Assembly (NCBI GenBank): GCA_026874595.1
Contig: CM049309.1
Span: 45,724,079-45,788,078 of the forward strand
Source of the DNA: Sipunculus nudus
Lineage: Eukaryota; Annelida; Sipuncula; Golfingiida; Sipunculidae
DNA length: 64,000 nt
Direction: 5' to 3'
Positions within the stretch are counted from its first letter, which is position 1; each line of letters opens with the position of its first letter. The notes below the pieces were generated by a model that was given only the letters and a program-made list of their open reading frames with translations, ran no database searches and was not told the origin of the DNA. Made by a program: the position numbers and the translations under genes. Below are positions 1-11,800 of the stretch, one piece after another.

Positions 1-284
1 TATCACAAGCGTCACTTAAAGCGCTCTTCGCCCCCTTTTTCGCTAATCTGACTGAAAGTGAGATAAGCCATATCGATCATCTCTGGTCCATTCGTCAACA
101 CGTCACAGATTTAAAATGTAGAAACTTTCAACTTAAAACCTTCGGAGGTCCTGAATAAATTTCACCTTGTCCCAGACATAGGCCAAGGTAACGTGTATTG
201 TGCGATTCAAAGGACCAAACATTATTGTGAGCATTCTAATAATCAGACCTTTTTCAGGGTACCGTGCAAGAGTGCTAACATCTA

Positions 285-440
285 CTTTCAGTTCCAATCC
301 ACCATTCCAGTCATGACGCGGATTCAGAAACGTCGCCAGGAATATTAACAAATGTTCAGTGACAGTGCAAGAATGAACCTGGGAATATGGACCGAATACG
401 CGAATGCAAACACATGGCGGTGGCATGCTTTCCGTAGAAT
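285..440 (+). repeat. Dispersed repeat segment, copy 1
   Basis: It shares order and wording with 15,455-15,580: a GGATTCAG/GGATTTAG block, AACGTCRCCAGGAATATT, a run ending CAAGAATGAACCTGGGAATA, ATGGACCGAATACG, and a final GGTGGCATGCTTTCC-like block. The copies differ at many sites, so this is an old interspersed repeat. Confidence 0.5.
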
Positions 441-3400
441 GTATATTTTTAATTAGTGAAAACTTAATGTGGTACAAGACAAAGTAGTTTCAGTACAACG
501 TGCTTCAGTGGTCTGAAAAGCAGACTGAAGAATGATTTTTTTCTTTCTCTAAGCTCTCTTTGACTTTAGATATCCTTTGGACACAGGTCTTACCGTGAGT
601 GTAGTGACCCGATTTTAGAGCTATTTGTTAAGGGAAGAATAATCCAAGCCTCTGTCATCTGAATGCATCACTCTACTCTATAAACTTTGCTATGCCGCCC
701 TGTCCTGGTCCAAAACTAAACCAGCATTGAATTTGTAGTTCCATTTATTCACAGAACAGAATTTCAAGGTTGCAAATGTCTGTATAAATATATAAAGACC
801 AACTGTATTGCATGCAACTTACGAAATAAGATGTAAGTATAAATGCCTGGTGTATGAGTAGATGGTTGGACGGTACATTGAAGCTAGAAATTGATGCTGC
901 TCCTGATAAACTTCTGATGATGGTTCACAAAAAGTGCTCAGTTCCTCGATGTACCAGAGAGGTTAATTTCGATCCACCCGAGCAAAGCGTTAAAAGACCG
1001 TGTCATTTGGAAACATGTAACAGCTCAATACAGAAAGAACAATATTCACAATTTTGGCATTGATATGGTAAATTTTTCTGCATACAAATAATTAAGTTTA
1101 TTCAGCCTTAACCCAAAACGAGGGATTGATAAAATTATTTTTTGTAACCATATTTGGGAACAGATTTTATTAGGGGTTGGGGGTGGGGGGGTGGGTAGAG
1201 GGAATATCTTTTGTCCCTTGTGGTAGACAACCATCGACGATTTTTTTCTATTTTTTCTTCTTTCCGTGTATGTTGTAGATCTACAATACAGCCGGCTGGT
1301 TTTCAAATACTGTGCCATATGCGACAAATTTGTACCTTATATTAATTTTGACAGGCTCAGCAGCAGAAAAATGAAGTCGGGGCTGGAACCGGTCATGTAA
1401 AGTTATAGATGGGCCCCCATCGGCGCCTTTCCGGTAAATTGGACTCCAGATTTATTGTAATGATATATTATCTGGGGAGAGTATTGGAGATGCCACCCAA
1501 AAGCTAAGCACAAAGAGACCAAATATACGCCATCCCAGGTTAGCTCTAGAATGCCAGGCACCGAGTCCAAGAATTGAAGTCGGACGAGACAGCAGCCACC
1601 AAGGGTGACTAAAATGTTAAATATATCTGAGAGTACACTTGAGTAACCATCCCATGTATGCACTTGGGATGGATTCTAAGCTCCGTATGATTTGTGTCTA
1701 AAAAAGGAAGAAAACCCATCAGCATCACGGGCATCTCATTTTTAAAAACAAAATTCAGTTATAATCAGCTAATTGTATAAATTCCCAGTTTAAATATGTC
1801 TATAGCTCTTTTAACACGGGACCAGCACACAAAACATTGTCGCTTCTACGTTCACATTCTTACTGCTTCTGTCATGGCGGTTGTGAGCAGTAAAACTCGT
1901 GTCTTCTTAGACCAAAGTACACAATAACTAAAGTAAAAGGCACTTACAGTCGCCGAAATGTTGCAGTTGTATTGAAAATATAAGATACGTTTGCCATGTT
2001 ATAAGGGTTTCATGTCATATCCCATCCGTGAAACTAATTTAAATGGCCTTTACCAAAAAATACGCTCGTATTATATAAAAACACCACTTGTCTATACATT
2101 GGGAGGCGACGAAACAGTCGTCCGTTAATGGTGCAAGACATTTGTCACTGCAGGCGGCTAACGAGACAGCAGTGCATGCAGCAGCAATCACGCCCACTCT
2201 GCGCCGAGATCCTGTACTCTACCTCCACCCGCATACAGACAGTTGGGTGTTGTCTAGAAGTTTTTATTGTAAATGATAACGAGTCGCTTTTAGCTTTTAA
2301 GCATAAGTAATCACAGGAGAGGCTTGCTAAGCCATTTTGACACTCGGACATAGGAGAGTCCAACGAGATATCAGAATACCTTGCTTAGGTTTGAGGAGGA
2401 ACCGCACTGCTAGGCTTGATCGGGATGCCAATATTTTCCTCTTTCTTGACAACACTTTATGGCCTACAGGCACTTTGTCACTTAGTATGAACTATAGACC
2501 ATTCGTTATCTATGTATGGGTTCCTTCTAAAACAAACCAATCATATCTGAGAAGAATGCCTTAGTAACTCATCATCCCCCAACGTGTTTGTTGTATTTCT
2601 CTCCTCATTAATTTAGCTCACACGGGTTACCGGATGACAGCCAACTTATAAGCGACACTTGATATAACTTGTTACCATTAACTTTGTTAGTTATGTATTT
2701 TTTGTGTTAATTCTTCATTCGTAGCCTAACTTTAAGATCAACGGCTGTTTTGATGCAATATGATGGATATGGCCGTGTTAGAGCATTTCCCTGTTTGTCA
2801 CATGTCACGGCTAGATCGAGTATTTTTACCAATCCAATAAAAATGCCCGAGTCGTGTAATCACGACTAAGGCTCCTTCCTATCACTTGGCCATTGGAGAC
2901 TAATATTAAAAAAGAACTTGATTTATATATATACTGATTCATATGGCCTAACATATATCTGTTTCTGTCCATAAAGTAATTACCTATAACGCAGATTCAA
3001 TGAAAAGAAAACACTATCTCTGTCTCTTTTTCAGTGTATTGGCGGCCGTGTTGGAATTCACGTTTGATATCTTAAAATACCTGCATTACTGCTGATACTT
3101 ATATATGCTCTTATGTTTAGACCCCATAGCCTAGGTAGTCATAAAACTTAACCAATAAAAAGGGTAAATGAACTTTACCCATGTAAGCCTACAATTATTA
3201 TGGCCATCTTTGACCCCATCCTTTGTTTATTGGTTACTTGTGTACTCATGCTTTCCTCAATACAGCATTCCCTCATTAAACACATTTTGTAATGTTACCC
3301 AAGAATTAGGGTTGGGTTTTGTCCGAGCAAAGTCCTGTTTTTCACATTTAAGTGTAAAACTCTAAATAACTGTAAAAATTGTATTAACGTAGTAGTAAAA

Positions 3401-4339
3401 CTTAAATATACTGTTAATAACCCCCAGCATATACTGAAATGTTTAGTTGAAATCTACATTTATTTAGTAATATCATAGCATGTCTTATCATGTATTTACA
3501 GATAAACATAAATTCTAATATCTCAATGAGATGTAATTGATCTAGACATTTACTGCATAAATTAATTTTATATACAAAGGGATACCAGCTGTCCATATGA
3601 AAGTTCCTACTTTTAGGCTTAAAATTAAATGCTGTAAAGTATTCTTGTCTCCAGCTGGTTTGTCACTAGTGTTGGGTAATAGAGTGATTGGTTGTTCCCT
3701 TTGCCACTGGTTAAGTATGTTTATATAAGTAACAACAACAAGGGAGCAACCATTTGACAACCAGCCAGTCATGAAAGCCTCACAGAAGTCTTTATTTGAT
3801 CATAGTTATTCAGGTATATTCATCCATACCTACCATTGGACATACGTATTTGACAAACAGGCTGTCCAAGTCACCCTGTAGCCTACCCTATGAGTAAATG
3901 TTTGGTTGCTGAGGGTGATGCAATAAAGATGATTCATTTACATCTTATTGAGAATTTAACCACAGCAAGGAGGGACAAGAGGGATACTGGTACAAGCAAG
4001 GGATACAAGCTAGTTGTTGCTTACAACAGAGAAACATGAACTTAGAGGAGTTTACTGCTTGGTTGTCAAGCTTATAAATTGTCAAGTTGATTGTCCCCTG
4101 ACATGTATTGTGTTTTCATGATTATATGTTGCTGGGGCATATCATTTATGGCTCCATTGTTATCAGCTGAACGTGTGCCGGGGTTGTGCAAGGATACGTT
4201 GGCAAAGGCAAGATAAGAAAACAAAGGCAAGATAAGAAATAGGTGGTTGTAAATTTGTAAATGTACTCTCCAATGGTGTTTATTGAAGACAGGCTAAATA
4301 TAATTAACCAACTCGCAGTACTCCTGTGAAATCACCGAG

Positions 4340-4445
<106 letters not shown>

Positions 4446-4594
4446 CTCTGAAGAAAAACAACACTGTTAATTCACAACAGTCTGTTTCACGGGATGCGAC
4501 CCGATTATCAGGGGAATGTGGTTAGATTCTTCAGAGTTATACCGCTCTGGCCTAGTCTGTAGGCCATAGAGCACTTTACATCGGAGGGTAACAC

Positions 4595-4597
<3 letters not shown>

Positions 4598-4664
<67 letters not shown>

Positions 4665-4667
4665 ATA
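4598..4667. repeat. (AT)n microsatellite with (TATG)n tail
   Basis: A pure AT tract followed by TATGTATGTATG. It pairs with the TA tract upstream, and no gene is associated. Confidence 0.95.
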
Positions 4668-5174
4668 AATTTGGTGGCCTTATGATTCCCACTAGTTTGG
4701 CGCATACAACGAAGTAGCTACAGTAAGTGACGCTTGACCAGCAATGATAAGGGGGCAAGCCCTACCTCAGGATTGTTGGACAAAACTACTCAAATACATT
4801 TGGGCATCAATTATTGTGTAGCATCAATACACCAGATAACCCCAACATATTAATATTGATACAGGTGTCTAGACTCCATTTGGACTCCAGTCTACATTAT
4901 CCGAGCTCGAGTGGAAGTCCAAGTGCAGTCTTCTCGAGTCCAAATCCTTGAGGTTCGAATCCAAGTCCGCCCTCACTGTGTTGGGCGTGTCATTTCAGCT
5001 GAGGCCAATCTGTTACGCTAGGATCTACAATGAATGTACATTCGGCCGATGTACCGAAATGTCCATCCAACATAAATACATCAGACGACATGAAGCTCCA
5101 AGTATGACGTGGTTTGGACCAGTCCTTATTTGGAATCTATCACGCATGCGCAAAATCTGTTAAAATGATAAACA

Positions 5175-5290
5175 GACAAACGTGGGCTGTGTTTACTCAC
5201 AACGCAACTGTGTGCTGGGATGGCTTTGCCGGGAAATTTTGTATAAAGCAAAACTGAACTTATAGTGTGAAGGAACAGACATAACATTGC
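5175..5290 (-). mobile_element. Fragment of TTAA-type MITE
   Basis: The block with GTGCTGGGATGGCTTTGCC, TATAAAGCAAAACTGAACTT and ACATAACATTGCTCC matches one end of the MITE at 56,398-56,899 in the same orientation. It lacks a clear terminal TTAAAGGGG, so it is a truncated copy. Confidence 0.55.
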
Positions 5291-7395
5291 TCCAGATTTT
5301 GGCTTTTTAAGTGTGTATAATGAACAAGTACAGTTATGCAGAGTGCATGGTTGGTCCGCGAGATGTGAACAATAACAGAAGTTGGTTGTCGTGTGTTTAT
5401 TGGTCCATCATTGTGGAGGTCATTTCGGTTATTGGGAGTAGTTGGTTTTGAAAGGAAGAGGGCATCTGTTTGTATTAATGAGTTTGCTGAGAGTTCTTCT
5501 AGATACCTGTGGTTTAAAATGAGTGAAAGTTGGGAGCCAAGATAGGGAGGAATTTTGTTAGAGGTGGATTATGTTGCAGAGTATAACGCTACTTGATCAC
5601 AAATTTGAGCCTGTAGAACTCTGGTTAGGTCACCCCGGAGAGGGTGTCTAACGTTGAAAGACCCGAAACATCCACTGAACCCAAGAACGTTACTTATGAT
5701 GTAAGTTTGCATCCAATGATGTTTTATTATAACTGTACAGAAACATATCCTTTCACCTTAAGTCTTCCAGGTGACACACTTGCAACCAAAGAATATGCCA
5801 ATAGCCCTTTTTACACTGAAATGAAACCTTTTGTAAAAACATATACCACATATCCTTCTCTAAATAATATATAATTATTTCAGCGTGATTGAGACTAGAA
5901 GTTTATAGTTATTGTATTACTGTACTTTTAAGTAACTTTAGTATACCCAGATGAGTTGTTTCACTAATTTTATGTATATTTTTATTCCATAAAATTTATC
6001 GATATTAGCGTGGCAACTTAGATTCAGGGAACCCAGGTGTTTTATTTTATGTCAGTTTCTGTCCATTCCTGTCTCTATAAGGGATTGTTGTTTTTTTTTC
6101 AAACACATCAAAGCTGGTCCAGACAGTTTTCTTTAGTTAGTTTTGGTGCTAGCCCATCTTTCTCACACTCAGTTTCCAAGGGGGCGCGCCCATTAAATAT
6201 TCACGCAGTGAGCGACAGGTCACGGGAATACGGTTAGGCGATAGGCAAGAAGTGATGTCAGGATGTGTGACATAAGCATGGCTATACATACGCGGATTTC
6301 TGGGATGAAGACACAGTCTACCAGGTTGACGGTCAATCAGGTTGTCACAGATTGTCAGGGAGTCTATCAGCCCTTGCAAACCAGCGAGTGCTTTGCCGAT
6401 AGCGACGTTTTCCCAGTGTGTGATAAGTCAGGATCTGACGCGTAAGCGAGACTTACGATGGATTCATGATTGATTGATGGGCATATCGACCAGTGGACTT
6501 AGAAAATTATTTGATATTCTCAAAGGATTGAACATTGGCGTTAGCAGTTTGAATACTGGAATCATCCAGCATGTATTTGCGGTCCGTCAGCGATGGCTAG
6601 TTGAGTCAACGGACATTGTGGCCATACTGATTGTGATAAAGTGATTGAGAAAAAAAAACGCGGTACATCGGTAATATAATTGGCGGATAGAGAAGTTTCT
6701 CACTCGAAAACACTAAGATCGCCGCTTCAGTGTGTCTATACACATCGTGTGTTCCTGGAACTATCTTCACGCTACTGTGTTATGAACACATACCCGCATT
6801 CCAGAACTGTCATATGATAAGGAGTCACAGTTCTGTGCGAACGGACCATAACATCAAGCCGCCTGACTCCAGCTTGGAGTATATAAGCAGTTTCGAATTT
6901 AATACAAGTGAAACCAGGACTCTGGACTTATTACTGACCGATGTAATGCAAGTGTAACCAGAACTCTGGATTTATTATTGACAGTGTGGATCATCAAGAC
7001 AATTGTCAGTTCATTTATTTCATTATTGTTCTTGTTACTCGTGTCTGTGTGTATGTACGAGATTCAGTCATCTCAACTAATATTCAAAAGAATCTGGAAG
7101 TTCATTTCTTTGGGGATGTGACAGTGATACATCAATTTATATATACATGTACTTATGATAAGTACATAACAGTGGTGTATGCCTCAGAGTAAACCAGGGT
7201 TTGCACGAGCTGATTTATACAAAGAAATTAACTGTCGTTATAATAATGTCCTTGTACCGTTAATGGTATGCACATAAAACTACACCATCCATTATAGATT
7301 CAAATTTTTGTTTACATATTTTTAAACATTGCGTTGGCAAAACAAGTATTAATTATAAATTCACCATATGTGCCCTATTTTTATAGCGCGCGCAA

Positions 7396-7399
<4 letters not shown>

Positions 7400-7442
<43 letters not shown>
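7400..7442. repeat. (CT)n microsatellite
   Basis: About 21 uninterrupted CT units following GCGCGCGCAAGCG. Confidence 0.97.
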
Positions 7443-7446
<4 letters not shown>

Positions 7447-7935
7447 TATAATATGATAAGAATGTCTATAGATTTGAATACAAATTTTTTATTTAATTTT
7501 TATAACAACCATTTTAATATTTATTCGCTAATTTGTATTACATATTTAACTGCAGGCGTTAATAAGAATATAAAATGTTTGCGATTGCCGGTTCAATTTA
7601 TCTGTTGTGAGCGAGTTAATACTGAACATTGTTTAATTGTATGGAGAGAAAATTGTACAACTGCAACGAAATTGTATAATCCATTAATCTGCATGCCGTT
7701 TATGTTTTCCCATAAACATAACTGGTCATTGTAATATGAGGCAGGTCATTGGCTGAATTACCCGACCGGCTTCCGAGACCGAATTCTGGAAAAAAATAAA
7801 TATCAATTTCATACCATTATATCTCGGTAGTTGTGGCATTTAAAGCGAGTAAACCACAAACATTTCTGAGAAATTTCTAGAAAAGATGTGGAGGCAACCC
7901 CGAAACCTGAATAGAATCCAATATATGTTCACTAC

Positions 7936-8003
7936 ATATATATACATATATACATATATACATATATACATATATATTTATTATATATATATATATATTA
8001 TAG
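7936..8003. repeat. TA/TATACA microsatellite
   Basis: Alternating TATATACA units decay into pure TA. No gene is associated. Confidence 0.9.
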
Positions 8004-8199
8004 ACCTGCTCTACCTTAGCTGTATCGAGCACTATGCTGCAAGCACTGAAACCTTCTTAGAACCATATTATATATATATATTAAACTTTATTTAGTTTAC
8101 ATGGATTGTACATCTAGTTATGACGACATTAATACAAAACATTCTCCATGGTTCTCTTATGTTAGCGTAAAGAAGTTCGTAGGGGTGGGGGAAATCGGA

Positions 8200-8322
8200 C
8201 GATTCAAGGAAAACCAGATTTCGACCTTGGACGGGCAACTGCAATCATTTCTCATAGCTACGCCGGGGATTGAAACGGGGTGCCAGCTGAGCGTTTTACC
8301 ACTCGACTGTCGAGACGGTGAT
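8200..8322 (-). mobile_element. tRNA-derived SINE fragment
   Basis: On the minus strand an A-box-like GTCGAGTGGTAAAACGC is followed by a B-box-like GTTTCAATCCCCGGC. The spacing is too short for an intact anticodon arm and no cloverleaf can be drawn, so this is tRNA-derived rather than a tRNA gene. It differs from the SINE at 11.7 and 61.7 kb. A (TA)n tract abuts it at 8,321. Confidence 0.5.
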
Positions 8323-8466
8323 ATATATATATATATATAAGAATTTTACCCATATACACAGCTAGGCATGAAACCTTTCCTTTACTCATTGAATGCAAAG
8401 TTTACCGCAGAAGATGCCCGCCCATCCGCAGTAAATCCATCTTTGGATAAGAACTATGCTAATTAT

Positions 8467-8474
8467 ACTTACAT
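8467..8474 (-). promoter_or_regulatory. Possible splice donor overlapping the ferroxidase stop codon
   Basis: On the minus strand the last codons read CTC ATG TAA GTA. The bases AT|GTAAGTAT match the 5' splice-site consensus very well, better than several donors used in this gene. If it is used, the TAA lies in an intron and a further exon would add a cytoplasmic tail. I could not identify such an exon below 8,467. Confidence 0.4.
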
Positions 8475-8893
8475 GAGAAAAGCCAAGACACTGCCGATGA
8501 AAAGACATCCTGTAATTGCACCTATGATGGCGCCAGTGTTCACGTACGAAGCTGCAGGGACTGGCTTTTCAACGTGACTCTTTTTGTCCCCAGGCCCTGG
8601 ATTCACAGAGAATGCCGTCTCCATGCCAGCGTCGATATGCTCGTTCACGTGACAGTGTACCAGCCAGTTACCAGGGGTTTCGGCGTCCATGTGAGCCACG
8701 TCAGAGGTTCCCGGGAACACGTCCACTACGTCAGCACGGCCTGTGTGGTCGTGATTGACGGTGACCGTTTGACCGTGGAAGTGGACAGTGTGGATATCGA
8801 CCTGATCTCCCATGCCGAGGAGATACCACGCCACGGATTCTCCTGACGTCATCACCAAGCCTTGATTATTACCGTAAATCCGCCCGTTAATGG
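8469..8893 (-). CDS. HEPH-like: Ferroxidase exon 13: domain 6 catalytic copper site and membrane anchor
   Basis: Acceptor ATATTTCAG. It encodes INGRIYGNNQGLVMTSGE, DIHTVHFHG and WLVHCHVNEHIDAGMETAF. H990, C1036, H1041 and M1046 bind type 1 copper; H993, H995, H1035 and H1037 belong to the trinuclear cluster. E1040 sits where ceruloplasmin has the iron-site Asp1025. A short linker leads to a hydrophobic segment of about 22 residues (NTGAIIGAITGCLF onward) that would anchor the protein. The frame stops at TAA directly after FLM, but the same bases form a GTAAGT donor. Confidence 0.92.
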
Positions 8894-11800
8894 CTGAAAT
8901 ATTAAATAATTACACATATTTACTCAAATAGTAAAAACAAAAACGAGAAAATATGAGATCTGTTGTCGTGATGAAAAGTTGTTAAGTAGTTTAAACAGGT
9001 TCACATCACGACCTGTCGCGGTTTAGAGCGACTCCGCAAGTTGAAACTGGTTCAATTTAAAAAAAAAAAAACACCAAAAAAATGAAGAAAACATTCATAA
9101 GGATATACCGATTACTCGGTCACAAACATTCCGCTCCATGAAAAATAACCTTTTTTTATGGTAAAGAACTGTTATGTAGAAGTTCAAACAGTGGGTTGTT
9201 GACATTTTGAGATTATCCTAACACCAAGTCGTAACAAAAAGAAAGAAAAAAATAGGTATCTACAAAGATTACTTCACTGAATCGGGATTAAGTATCCAAT
9301 AATCCAGAATGTACCAGTACAGTTTCCATGACCTGCAGCTTTGGCCGGAAGAGGAAACTGACCCCTGCGCATGTCACATTTCCCTGATAGCCACTTGCGA
9401 AATTAGATGAAAGAACGCTCACTACTTTCCATGTGCAGGATCACGATTTTAATGAATTGTAATGGAAGGATTTACACGACCTAATTATAGCTTATCATGA
9501 GTTGTAAGAATGCTGGTCTCATATGTTATTGCAATGCTATAGTTTTAAACTGGAAATGTTAAACCTGTTTGTATTATATAATATTTTAAAATGGGGAAGA
9601 TCTTAGATGAAGTGTGCATACGAGTGCATCACGTTTTAGGGTAGAAATCCTTTTTTTCTACCAAATTACATAAGACATCAGTGGTTGCTATTACCCAGAA
9701 GGGGGTTTTATAGCTGTGAACCCTGTATAAGTTTTAAATACCAGTCAACACAGCCTTTTTTTCGAAGAAATTTGGTATTTGTCTTGTATATTGTTCAGAC
9801 TTATTTAACAGAAAATATGAAATCAAATATTTCTTTAGACGGCGTTTCCTTGCGTTTCTACATTATGTGCTTCATTCGGATCTCTTAGACATTAGTAAGA
9901 CGTTAAATCGTACGTATGATGTCATTAGTATGATATTAAATAATTTGTGTGACAGTTATATGACATTAACTCGTCACAACAATCCTTATAACATTAAACA
10001 CGACCCCACAAGACCTACCGTTCATCTGGTTGCTTCTCCTGAAGGTGGGGCTGTTCCGGTCCACGAGTTCTGGTCTGTAGCAGTACGTCATGATGTTCTC
10101 TGTCAGGTAGTGACTTTCATTCTCGTCAAAGATTGTGAACAGTAACGCGAATTCCCTCTCGACGTCAACTCGGCGGGTTGTACCCGGAGAAAGGGTCCCA
10201 GCTCGACATATGACTAGAGGTCCAACCAGTCCGCTGTTGGAGTCTTTAACAGAGTCTACGTGGCTGTAATAGAGACTTGTAATGCATGCTGGGTCGTTGG
10301 TGCCCGGGCCAGATCTGGCTGGTACGTCCCACGTGTACACACGCGTCTGCCCTGGCTGCACGCCTACCCCTAGTTCTTGCCAGAAATCATCCTCGGCGCC
10401 TTCATTCTCTTTGTTGTACAGCAGCATGTGAGGATGCATGGAATACGGACGGCTCGCCATGTTTCTGAAGTGTACCTGTATTTGATCCCCTACTTCTGCT
10501 TTGATAAACGGGCCCATGACGTCAAGGTGTACATCATCAGGACCTCTTGTCACGCGCTGTGTGAAGGTGGCGTCCGTGTACTCTCGGTACAACGCCTTTC
10601 TGTATTCCCTGCCGATGGTGGTGTTCCCTCGTACCACAAATATAGCGCCACGACTGAGAAAGACAGTTTTCTATTTGGAACCATTAAATACATACGAATC
10701 TCGAAATATAATTCGTGAATGGCTCATTCAGTTTGATTCAGATATACATTGAATTAGTCAGATTTAAGAGAAATGTTTTGCGTGTTTTAGCTGTCTTGTT
10801 TTATTCTTTACGTTATTAACTCCGAATTGGTGGAACGGAGGTAACATTTTCTTCGATGATCAGTCTCTTTTTTTCGTTTGTCTGTTTGTCTACGCTGTAT
10901 AACTAAAACATACGTGAGGACTTGCATCTATGTGGAGAGGTGGACCATGAGGTTCAAATCAGATATCTAGTACACAAGCCGAATGAACACTTATTTTGCG
11001 GTTTGTAAATTTGTATCAAACAGTTGCACATGAGTCGCCGACTGGGGTTTTTGTCATCAACACTTGCCAAACTTGAACAAGAGATCAAATTTTCCTGGTG
11101 ACCTGGAAGAAGTTCAGGTGACTGAGTATATGAATAGTGTTTAGATTCTTTACATCATTTTCAACTCACCTATTAGGGTCAGAAAGGGGTGTCCCCCAGA
11201 TTGGATCTACGTCACTGGGAGCGTAATTCCATGCCTCTTCCACCGCAGCAATATACATCACCCGGGTCTGCTGTTTAGGTGCCTCCTGCTGTTTAGCCTT
11301 CTTGCTGCTGCATGCCGTCACGTTGTATTTAGCAGCCATTCCGCGGTTTAGATGCGAATTTGTTCTGCATACGATTGCCCACTCACCTAATTCAGAAAGA
11401 GAATACTATTTGTTATGATGTGACTTACTGCATGAAAGGAATTAAAATCAAGTATAGCTGAAAGTAAAAAGAAATAGTTTATGGGAAAAATGAATGGAAG
11501 ACTCGCGACCCCTCAAGACTTACGTATATGTAGTACGTACTTTATGAGAGACGGCCTCTTCATATGACCATCAACAGGAAAAGACACGCTCTTTGCTCAT
11601 TGTCATTATATTATATATATTCATCACATACCATTTGTGTATAGTTACAGGTGCTTGAAGTATGGTCATCAAAGCATATTGCATAAGTTACGACTTGGAA
11701 TTTTCCTATTGTGTGTAGCTTTGTGGAGCATGGTAGTATAACAGCAAAGGTGTCAGATTTGTGATCAATCGTTCATTTGTTCGAATCCCGTAGCCACTCA

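Noticed and set aside
5644-5874. Frame with VERPETSTEPKNVTYDVSLHP
   Set aside because: No start context, no splice signals and no recognisable domain; likely chance in AT-rich DNA.
8574-8846. Plus-strand frame opposite ferroxidase exon 13
   Set aside because: A shadow of the conserved minus-strand exon; it has no domain resemblance. The same applies to 10,377-10,718 and 10,501-10,752 opposite exon 12.
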